Source: Mariniblastus sp.
Lineage (GTDB): Bacteria; Planctomycetota; Planctomycetia; Pirellulales; Pirellulaceae
Length of the DNA stretch: 32,104 nucleotides
Assembly: GCA_023300235.1 (NCBI GenBank)
Contig: JALZWN010000068.1
Span: 1-32,104, forward strand
Direction of reading: 5' to 3'
The position numbers and the translations under genes were made by a program. Numbering within the stretch: position 1 is the stretch's first letter; each line of letters starts with the position of its first letter. This document shows, in pieces, positions 18,465 to 25,281 of the stretch. Under the pieces are notes generated by a model, which was not told where the DNA came from, ran no database searches, and was given only the letters and a program-made list of their open reading frames with translations.

Positions 18465-18640
18465 TCAAGCGGCTCGTCGATAGGAATTTAGCATTCCGCC
18501 CAGCCGCTCCGTTTTTTGGATCGGCTTCGTGACATCAGGTGGCTTTTCCATTGGGATGATTAACGGATTGTATAAGCCTTGGTGGTTTCGTTCTTGATGG
18601 TGATGAGCGAAGTAGTCATTGACGGCATTTTTACGAAAGA
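18465..18640 (-). pseudogene. 3' remnant of an integrase-core (rve) transposase
   Basis: On the minus strand the last 55 or so codons of an open frame ending at 18465 read NDYFAHHHQERNHQGLYNPL, then ERLGGMLNSYRRAA before the stop. This closely follows the C-terminal end of IS3/IS481-like integrase transposases ('...HYH.ERNHQGL...RLGGLL..Y.R.AA'). The catalytic DDE core upstream is absent. The extra 50 residues of the frame (up to 18782) are not transposase-like, so the 5' boundary is approximate. No terminal inverted repeats were found. It is a decayed insertion and the only content of the 435-bp gap between the MOSC and carbonic anhydrase genes. Confidence 0.65.
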
Positions 18641-18826
18641 TACTTCCGGCTTCGCCAGCAGAAACTTGCCCACGTACTTCAGAAATATTAGCGTCACGCA
18701 CAGTTCCCCGTCGGGTGCAACCGGCGTACGAAAGTTGAATTTCCGAAAGCGACATCGTCGCCTTCGGAAGACCACTTTTCAACTTCTAACAATTTCCAGA
18801 ACGCTTCCGACTAGCCATATTCTTCT

Positions 18827-19393
18827 TTACAAGAATTGGACTTCGCCAGATTCTAGTTCGTAGTAGGCTGGAACGACTTGTAGTTTGCCAGCTTCGATCG
18901 CGTCGCTAATGATCTTTGAGCGAGCTGATAGTTCCGCGACGGTTAGTTCGGCGTTCGTTTTGACGACTGAGTTGACATCGGCGCCGTCACCGGCGGCAGT
19001 CATGGCGGGTGTGATGTGGCTGAGCAAGTGGTTGATGTTGTAGCCGTTGTCGCCGCCACCCATCGCGGCGGTTACTGCACCACAATTTTGATGGCCCATC
19101 ACGACTAGCAATGGGCAGCCAATGTGCGCGACGGCGTATTCGATGCTGCCGATGGTAGACGTGTTGGCAACATTGCCAGCAACACGAACGACAAACAGTT
19201 CGCCAAGTCCGGCGTCAAAGCTTAGCTCCGGAACAACTCGGCTGTCTGCACAGCTGAGAATGATCGCGTAAGGCTCTTGGCCGCTAGTGAGTTCGTCGCG
19301 GCGAGAACTGCATTGCAATTTGCCGTCTAGTTTATCCGCAACAAACCGTTCGTTTCCTGCTTTGAGTCGATCGAGTACTTCTTGACTGTTCAT
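18827..19393 (-). CDS. Beta-class carbonic anhydrase
   Basis: Interconverts CO2 and bicarbonate; a zinc enzyme, cytoplasmic here since no signal peptide is seen. 188 residues from the ATG at 19393; a longer frame to 19513 exists, but its extra 40 residues are not family-like. The zinc ligands and catalytic dyad of beta-CAs are present: Cys48, Asp50 and Arg52 in ILSCADSRV, then His101 and Cys104 in MGHQNCGAV. VVRVAGNVANTSTIGSIEYAVAHI is also typical. It lies downstream of the export-protein row on the same strand but 166 bp away, so it is probably transcribed separately. The length is somewhat short but within the prokaryotic range. Confidence 0.94.
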   Translation of the reverse strand: MNSQEVLDRLKAGNERFVADKLDGKLQCSSRRDELTSGQEPYAIILSCADSRVVPELSFDAGLGELFVVRVAGNVANTSTIGSIEYAVAHIGCPLLVVMGHQNCGAVTAAMGGGDNGYNINHLLSHITPAMTAAGDGADVNSVVKTNAELTVAELSARSKIISDAIEAGKLQVVPAYYELESGEVQFL

Positions 19394-19558
19394 ATTCCAA
19401 TTTCCTAAGTTGGTTTGCCGATGCAAAAATGTTTTCCCACTATAGGAAAACAAGCCGCAGCGACAAGTTGAATTTAACTTGGGAAAACGATTCGGAATCG
19501 TTTTTTGGGACACTTCACGGGTTTTTAACGTTGGCGGGCCACTATTAGGGATTCAAGA

Positions 19559-21742
19559 TCACAGCCCGTGGCTGCGAAGATTGTTCGCGCGGATAAACCG
19601 AACCAGATTATTGGCGAAGTAAGTGCCGATGCTCTCGTCGCGGGCTCGGACGATCAACTGGCCAGTTTGCCCGGGCAACAAGGTCGCTCGGTCGATGTCT
19701 GCGAGTGAGATTTCAACGGGAACGCGTGGTTGAGTCAGCATGAGGTCTTGTTCTTGCTGGTCTTCGCTTCCGCTTTCGACTTGGCTACGAGGGACGACGG
19801 CCAGCGGTCCGCCGACAGTCGCCGCAAACGCTTCGTGAGGCAGGTCGTCGCGAGCACGCGGGTTGATCAAACTAATCTTGCCGGGGATCAACGAGTCTTT
19901 GTCTCGGCCCCAAATCAGTAGGTCGACTTCGGCTGTTGGGTTGGCGGCTACCCAATCAATGTCGGTTTGCCGAGTCAAAGCCAGGGCTTGGATTTCTCCT
20001 GGGCGACCAATCGATAGGATCTCCGTGCCTGGCGTGAAGTGTCTGCCTGCGACAATGTCCAGCTCGCGGGCGAGCACTTCGCCGCTTTGCGGAGCGACAA
20101 TGATTAAATCGCCGATTCGTTGTTCGAGTTCAATTTTTCGTTTTTCCAAAGACGCGAGTGATTCTTGTTCTAGCAGTACTTCACTGATTTTTTCTTTGTT
20201 AAAAAACGCGTTGATGCGTAACTTGGAAATGTCGATGTCGATCACAAGCGACTTTAACTCTTGTTCGAGTTCAGGGTTCTCTAAGGTTATCAATAAATCG
20301 CCCGCTTGAACGTTTTGCCCGTCAGTAACGTGCACTGATTTGACAAAGCCAGTGCCATTAGACCGGACGACGGACAGTTGTTCGTATTCAATCACAATCG
20401 GAGCTGAAACTACGGTTGGGCTGGGGCAGGCGTACAGGAAGCCGCCAACGATGCAAACTGTCAGCAGCATCGCCATCGCAAACCAAGCGCGGTTGGGACG
20501 ATCGGTGTCCGTACCGAAGGTGACGTATTTGCACAGTTTGAACAGCGGAATGCCGACCCACATGACGATGCCGATTGCCGCCACTATCAAACCAAAGCCT
20601 TCGATTAAACCCGACGCTGCAAGCGATAGGCCAATCGCGATAGTAAAGAACCAGAGCATCGCCAGGACCCCGTAGATCCGCACGGCGAGTCCTCGAAAGG
20701 CAGTCTCTTTCAGCGGAGCTGGTTTGTTGCCGAAGTACATCCAATTGAAAATACCTTTCAGCCATCCCCGACCGCTTGGCGATAAGTTGGGGATTTCTAA
20801 CCAGTCAGCCAACATGTAGTACCCATCGAATCGCATGAGCGGGTTGATGTTAAACAGCAATGTGTGCAACGATGCGGTGATGATGATGTTGCCGGCATGA
20901 TATTGGACCGGCCCCGGTTTGCTGTTGGCCCATACGTAACAGGCAATTGCAGCGATGAAGACTTCGCTAAGCATTCCAGCGGCGGAAGTCAGGATCCGTT
21001 TCCATTTGTTATCAAAACGCCACGAACTGGTGACATCGACAAAGGGCATTGGGATCATCAACAGGATCAAAATCCCACACGATCCGACTCGGCCGCCGTA
21101 CTTTTTACAAACCAGCGAGTGAGACAATTCGTGAATCAGCTTGAGAATCACCCAAGTGACGGCAATCCAAATGAAATCTTCTGCGCCAAATGAATTAACT
21201 CGGTTGGCGAAGAAAGCGTCCCAGTTGGACAGCAATTGGAAGAACCCGAAGGCAACGACGGTGAGCCAAAGCATAGCGCCAAGCGGGCTGATCAGAAAGC
21301 CAGTGAAGCGAGAAATCGTGCTGACCAAGGTGTCGGGGTTGAACAGCGGAATTCGAACCATCATGGGGTTCAAATACGACATCAACTTTTGTTGCTGTTG
21401 TTGTTCGTGTTGTTCGTGGCGACGAGCAGCGGAGTTGCCGGTCTCGGATTCGACCAGGCCTGATTCGATCGCCCATTTGCACAGGCTGGCCGCTTCGGTT
21501 TCGTTGATCGCATGTTCGCGAAGCAGCGTCGAGGTTTTCATCATCGCAGTGCTGACGGTGCGGTTCCCGTCGAGCATCGTCATGAACGTGTACTGAGCCA
21601 AGCCGACTCGGAAGAAGCGACCCGTGATGTCGTCTTCGATAAGGTAGGTGATCGAGCCCCCCGATTGACGCATTTGGAATCGTAGGCTGTCTTTGAGCCG
21701 CAATCGTGCTTGGCTAAATTCAAATGTTTGGTCGTTTAGCAT
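19559..21742 (-). CDS. PqqD-like / M50 (site-2-type) metalloprotease / HlyD-like fusion protein
   Basis: 727 residues in three parts. Residues 1-100 resemble a PqqD/winged-helix peptide-binding module (YLIEDDITGRFFRVGLAQYTFMTMLDGNRTV). Residues 130-440 form a multi-pass membrane domain of peptidase family M50: HELSH (204-208) supplies the zinc histidines and glutamate, and NPLMRFDGYYML (300-311) holds the second motif with Asp306. The last 290 residues, after a membrane segment at 420-440, look like a HlyD membrane-fusion protein: a lipoyl-like half (VKSVHVTDGQNVQAGDLLITLENPELE), a coiled coil and the second half (IVAPQSGEVLARELDIVAGRHFTPG), then a beta-barrel. It ends the export-protein row. 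It may bind, cleave or guide an exported polypeptide in or at the inner membrane (inference). A Gln-rich stretch (about 110-119) links the first two parts. Confidence 0.85.
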   Translation of the reverse strand: MLNDQTFEFSQARLRLKDSLRFQMRQSGGSITYLIEDDITGRFFRVGLAQYTFMTMLDGNRTVSTAMMKTSTLLREHAINETEAASLCKWAIESGLVESETGNSAARRHEQHEQQQQQKLMSYLNPMMVRIPLFNPDTLVSTISRFTGFLISPLGAMLWLTVVAFGFFQLLSNWDAFFANRVNSFGAEDFIWIAVTWVILKLIHELSHSLVCKKYGGRVGSCGILILLMIPMPFVDVTSSWRFDNKWKRILTSAAGMLSEVFIAAIACYVWANSKPGPVQYHAGNIIITASLHTLLFNINPLMRFDGYYMLADWLEIPNLSPSGRGWLKGIFNWMYFGNKPAPLKETAFRGLAVRIYGVLAMLWFFTIAIGLSLAASGLIEGFGLIVAAIGIVMWVGIPLFKLCKYVTFGTDTDRPNRAWFAMAMLLTVCIVGGFLYACPSPTVVSAPIVIEYEQLSVVRSNGTGFVKSVHVTDGQNVQAGDLLITLENPELEQELKSLVIDIDISKLRINAFFNKEKISEVLLEQESLASLEKRKIELEQRIGDLIIVAPQSGEVLARELDIVAGRHFTPGTEILSIGRPGEIQALALTRQTDIDWVAANPTAEVDLLIWGRDKDSLIPGKISLINPRARDDLPHEAFAATVGGPLAVVPRSQVESGSEDQQEQDLMLTQPRVPVEISLADIDRATLLPGQTGQLIVRARDESIGTYFANNLVRFIRANNLRSHGL

Positions 21743-21743
21743 A

Positions 21744-21782
21744 AGAAGGTGCAGAAAGTAGAGGGGGTAAAGAAAGTAGAGG
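21744..21782. repeat. Left arm of the IVS-like element (two direct copies)
   Basis: Copy 1 spans 21744-21764 and copy 2 core spans 21766-21782. They share AAGTAGAGG and most of the rest. Copy 2 is perfectly complementary over 17 bp to the right arm at 22271-22287, and copy 1 matches the complement of 22271-22292 at about 20 of 22 positions. Confidence 0.85.
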
Positions 21783-21878
21783 CTCGAGGTCTAGCGGGGG
21801 CTGGGTGTATCGTGGTGCTATGTTGGTGAGCGGATTGTTTGTTAAGTTGTTCGTGTGTTTTGGATTGGGACCGGTTTG

Positions 21879-22250
21879 GTGGGGTATAACTCGTTCGAGG
21901 ATTTACAGGTTTGGCAGCGGTCAAAGGCGTTGGCGGTGTTGGTGTATCAAGCGCTGAAGGACTGTCGAGATTTTGGGCTGCGAGATCAGATGCAACGAGC
22001 TGCCGTTTCAATTCCGTCAAACATTGCCGAAGGTTGTGAGCGATCGCCGAAAGACTTTGCTCGATTTCTATCAATCGCCGTCGGCTCTGCTTCCGAACTG
22101 CGAACTCAAGCTTATATTGCTTAAGATCTCAGCCAGATCAGCGATGAAATAGCCTCGCAAATCATCGACGAAACCAAACGTCTCAACCGCATGCTTCGCG
22201 CCTTGGCAAAAACGCAACTCACCAAAGCAACCCGAAAATCCTCGACCTAA
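21879..22250 (+). pseudogene. Four-helix-bundle protein (23S rRNA intervening-sequence type), interrupted by an in-frame stop
   Basis: From the GTG at 21879 the frame reads [20 protein letters not shown], the typical start of the small four-helix-bundle (S23/IVS) family, then [25 protein letters not shown] and [17 protein letters not shown] at 22122-22124 ends it at 81 residues, while the family is about 115-125. In the same frame after the TAA it continues DLSQISDEIASQIIDETKRL with further helix-like sequence to a TAA at 22248-22250, exactly the missing fourth helix. It is therefore a full-length gene (123 codons) with a single nonsense change, or an assembly error. The frame is open a little further upstream (21855), but 21879 matches the family start. 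Family members have no settled function. Confidence 0.85.
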
Positions 22251-22270
22251 TCACCTGTGAGATCCTCAAT

Positions 22271-22292
22271 CCTCTACTTTCTTTACCTTCTT
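22271..22292. repeat. Right arm of the IVS-like element
   Basis: CCTCTACTTTCTTTACC (22271-22287) is the exact reverse complement of 21766-21782, and the next bases TTCT extend the pairing to the first left copy. It ends 4 bp from the stop codon of the GAF-HlyD gene. Confidence 0.85.
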
Positions 22293-22296
22293 TTCC

Positions 22297-24276
22297 CTAC
22301 CACCACGTTAGGCGTGACCGGACATAATTGATTGGCTTGTGGAACAAGCTCCAGCCGAGGGTTCGTTCTTCGCAGTCGATCCGGACGCTACCTTTCATGC
22401 CTGGCCGCAATCGTTCGTCTTTATTGGGGAATTCGATTTCGGCGATAAACACGTTCTTTGCGTCACGGGTTTCGCTACGGGGATGGATCTTCATGATCTC
22501 GCCTTGGATCGGTTCGTCTTCTTGGCCGTCGATCCAGACTTTCACTGGGAAACCGGCTTTGACTTGAGCAATCTCGTTGCTGGGGATCGCCATTTCGACA
22601 CGCATTGGTTTGATCGGTCCGATTTCAAACAGCACTTGTCCAGTTTCGATGGATGCCGCTTCGGCGCGTTCGAGCGAACCGCTTAGCACGACGCCGTCGA
22701 TGGGGCTTTTGATTTGTAGGTGATCTTTTTTATAAAGCAAGATTTCTTCTTCGGAGACGAGTCGTTTGTATTCCAATTCCGACAAAATCGTTTCAGGGAC
22801 GTTTCGTTCGTACAGTTTTATTTCGCGTGTTCGCAACGACTGTGCTCGTTCGGCGGTGACGCCTGAAAGTTCCCATCGAATCGTTTGCCCGTCCATTTCG
22901 GCCAGCACTTGTCCGGCTTGGACAACGTCGCCTGCTTCGGAGTGCCCGACGGTGATCTGACCATCGAACGGAGCAACTGCGAATCGACGCGACACTGGTT
23001 CGGTGACACCGTTGCAGCGAACTCGGTAGGTGATTGGTAAAAACATCAGGAAGCCAAAGCCAACCATCAGCGCCAACGCAAGCAGGCGTTTGGCGATGGA
23101 GACTTTACTTTTAAAGTAGGCTTTGATTTGCGAGAGGGTCGAGTGTTTGACTTTTTCGACCACTCGGAACGCACTCGCGATTGGCGGTGCGGCGGTGTTG
23201 TTAAAGCGTTCGACTTGGCTTGATTGAAGCTTCGCACGAGACCCGGTCATCACGATTGCGCCGATGACGGTGTCGTCTTCGCAAATCAGCGGTTGTGTGT
23301 AGACCGCTTCGCATTGGGCGAAGCCGGCGAGTTGTTTGTGGGCTTGCAATAGAAAATTGTTGGTCTGGTTTTGGGCGGGGTAGAGCCCCGGTTGTTTTCG
23401 GGTAGTGCTTTCGACCAGTGCCTGCATGTAGTTTCGGCTTAGATCTGAGCCTTTGTCGATTTTGCTGACGCCAGAAATGGCGACCAGCTGAAGGCGGTTC
23501 TTTTGGTACAAGCCGATGGCTACGCTGTTGCAGCCGATCCGGTTGGCCAGCGAATTGGCTGCTTCCTCAGCAGCGGATTTGACCGTTGTTTGGTTTTCAA
23601 TTTTCCCGACCAGCTCGATAATTGATCCGAGAGCATAAACTTGCCAGTCAGAATCGGCCGCGTTACGACCGTTGAGCCACAGTTGTAATGAGTTGGAGAG
23701 CTTCTGGCAGGCCGGCATCGTGGAGATGGCCGCCACTTTTGAGCGAACCATGACCAAAATGATTTCGGGCGCCGATTTTCGCGGCCGCATGGGAGCAAAC
23801 AATCCGGAGCAGTTCTTTAACGACGGCACGTTTTCAATTTTGATGTTCGTTGATTCAGCAAAATCGTCGCATTTTTCCGAAAGTGCTGCGGCGAATTGTT
23901 TTCGGTTGAGCATTTTTCCGACGGACGCGTGTTGGATCGACGGCGACCATAGCCCTTCTGCGTCTTTGGCCAAATAGCACGCGCCGATTACGCCGTCACA
24001 GTTGAGCACGATTTGCAGTAGTTTGGCTCGGACGGTTTTTTCATCGAAGTTGCCGGCGACCGTTTTTAAAATTTGTTGGTCGATATTTTGGCCGAGCGTT
24101 GTCGGCGGTTTGCCGACGGGCGGCTTGTCAATTCTACGAAGTTTCTTGTGCAACGCGACTTTGCCGGTGGCCGAACTAGGCGTAGATGATGGATCTGAGG
24201 TAGATGGCATGGTCGGGTCCAAGTTGTCAGTTGATTCTGGCGGATGGTGCGAGGCCGTTTGGCAGGAAAGTGCCAC
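22297..24276 (-). CDS. GAF domain - transmembrane - HlyD membrane-fusion protein
   Basis: 659 residues from the GTG at 24276, 3 bp after the preceding stop; an ATG at 24210 is the alternative start. Residues 60-215 look like a first GAF-like domain and 222-375 like a second (AAEEAANSLANRIGCNSVAIGLY ... QPLICEDDTVIGAIVMTGS). One membrane segment spans about 397-418 (LLALALMVGFGFLMFLPITY). The C-terminal part is HlyD-like: lipoyl halves FDGQITVGHSEAGDVVQAGQVLAEMDG and IKSPIDGVVLSGSLE around a short coiled coil, then a beta-barrel ending in ERLRPGMKGSVRI. Cytosolic sensing domains on an inner-membrane adaptor are unusual; they may gate export in response to a ligand (inference). It sits between the periplasmic adaptor gene and the M50 fusion. 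Confidence 0.85.
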   Translation of the reverse strand: MALSCQTASHHPPESTDNLDPTMPSTSDPSSTPSSATGKVALHKKLRRIDKPPVGKPPTTLGQNIDQQILKTVAGNFDEKTVRAKLLQIVLNCDGVIGACYLAKDAEGLWSPSIQHASVGKMLNRKQFAAALSEKCDDFAESTNIKIENVPSLKNCSGLFAPMRPRKSAPEIILVMVRSKVAAISTMPACQKLSNSLQLWLNGRNAADSDWQVYALGSIIELVGKIENQTTVKSAAEEAANSLANRIGCNSVAIGLYQKNRLQLVAISGVSKIDKGSDLSRNYMQALVESTTRKQPGLYPAQNQTNNFLLQAHKQLAGFAQCEAVYTQPLICEDDTVIGAIVMTGSRAKLQSSQVERFNNTAAPPIASAFRVVEKVKHSTLSQIKAYFKSKVSIAKRLLALALMVGFGFLMFLPITYRVRCNGVTEPVSRRFAVAPFDGQITVGHSEAGDVVQAGQVLAEMDGQTIRWELSGVTAERAQSLRTREIKLYERNVPETILSELEYKRLVSEEEILLYKKDHLQIKSPIDGVVLSGSLERAEAASIETGQVLFEIGPIKPMRVEMAIPSNEIAQVKAGFPVKVWIDGQEDEPIQGEIMKIHPRSETRDAKNVFIAEIEFPNKDERLRPGMKGSVRIDCEERTLGWSLFHKPINYVRSRLTWW

Positions 24277-24279
24277 ACG

Positions 24280-25197
24280 CTATCGGACGAGAGGTAGTTG
24301 GGACGCGTCTGTCAAAATTTCCTCCAGCTTGGCAGCGTGAGGGATTTCGTTGTTAAGGTTGCCCCAATAGCAGACGACGCCGCTTTGAAAGTTGTATTGT
24401 TGATTTTGAATTTTAATTTCCAAACGCCCCAGTCCGCTGTCGGGGTCAATGATTGGTGAAGCAAAAATGACTGTCGCCGGTGTTTGGGCCCGCTCACGTC
24501 CAACGTGAACGATAACTTCATCGCCGACAGATGTTTGCTTGAGTGTTGCGGCATCCAAGTAGAATCGAACTTTTAACTCGTCAACACGAACGATGGTTGC
24601 GTACTGAGGTTCGTTGTTGGAGACGTTCTCCCCCAGTTGCTTGTGAATCTCGGTAACGATGCCATCGATCGGGCTCGTGATGACTCGGTCGGCGATCTGT
24701 GCTTTGATCCGATTGACTTCTAGCTTGGCCAGTTTCAGTTCGTCTTGGGCCGTTCGGTATTCCGCGTTGGCGTTCATGTGTTCGGATTGTTTTTGATCGA
24801 CTTCAAAACGATTGGTGTGGCCGCCAGCAACTAGTGAGTTGATGGCTTCTAGCTGTGATTGGAGCATTTCGGTTTGTGATTGCGCGGCTTCAAGTCGAGC
24901 GGTTGCTTCGGAGCGTGCTATCGCGATCACTAACGATTCTTTGAGCACGGCTTGATTGATTTTGGCGAGTAAATCACCGACCTTGACACGGTCGCCTTCC
25001 TTGACGAACGAAGTTGAAATGATGCCCGTTTCCGCACAAGCCGCTATTGATTTTTCGATCGGTTCGGTAAAACTTTTCGTGATCCTGCTGGAGTTAGATG
25101 CATGTTGCTGAGCGAGCACGCCGTTGGCCGTTCCAAACGTTGTCCATCCAATTAAAAGCGTTTGAAGCAGGGCAAGGTTGTGTGTTGATCGTTTCAT
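24280..25197 (-). CDS. HlyD/RND-type periplasmic adaptor protein
   Basis: 305 residues from the ATG at 25197, chosen because it begins a clear signal peptide (MKRSTHNLALLQTLLIGWTT, cleavage near VLAQQ); the longer frame to 25272 starts with TTG. The mature part has the first lipoyl half (GIISTSFVKEGDRVKVGDLLAKINQ), a long alpha-helical hairpin (about 85-175), the second lipoyl half (ITSPIDGIVTEIHKQLGENVSNNE) and a beta-barrel (VRFYLDAATLKQTSVGDEVIVHV). No membrane anchor is seen after the signal peptide, so it should be periplasmic, bridging inner-membrane parts to the TolC-like channel. It lies 84 bp after the SecA-like gene and 3 bp before the GAF-HlyD gene. Confidence 0.88.
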   Translation of the reverse strand: MKRSTHNLALLQTLLIGWTTFGTANGVLAQQHASNSSRITKSFTEPIEKSIAACAETGIISTSFVKEGDRVKVGDLLAKINQAVLKESLVIAIARSEATARLEAAQSQTEMLQSQLEAINSLVAGGHTNRFEVDQKQSEHMNANAEYRTAQDELKLAKLEVNRIKAQIADRVITSPIDGIVTEIHKQLGENVSNNEPQYATIVRVDELKVRFYLDAATLKQTSVGDEVIVHVGRERAQTPATVIFASPIIDPDSGLGRLEIKIQNQQYNFQSGVVCYWGNLNNEIPHAAKLEEILTDASQLPLVR

Positions 25198-25281
25198 GAC
25201 AATCTCAAAGGGTCCAAGGAAATATTTGCGGGAGGGGCTGGATAAGGGGTGCAGCAAGGGTCGGTCAGCCAAGTTGACTGG

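Larger units (their letters stand above)
21744..22292 (+). mobile_element. IVS-like element with inverted-repeat ends and a four-helix-bundle gene
   Basis: A 549-bp unit bounded by inverted repeats occupies the whole gap between the GAF-HlyD stop codon (22297-22299) and the M50 fusion start codon (21740-21742). The left end has two tandem copies of a roughly 20-bp sequence (AGAAGGTGCAGAAAGTAGAG from 21744, GGTAAAGAAAGTAGAGG at 21766-21782); the right end has the reverse complement (CCTCTACTTTCTTTACC at 22271-22287, continuing to 22292). It carries one gene opposite to the surrounding row, of the 23S rRNA intervening-sequence protein family. No transposase is present. I infer that it mobilises in trans or spreads like 23S rRNA intervening sequences, whose ends also pair. 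Confidence 0.65.

Noticed and set aside
21855..21881. GTG at 21855 as the start of the four-helix-bundle gene
   Set aside because: The eight extra residues are absent from the family, whose members typically begin MGYxSFEDL as at 21879.
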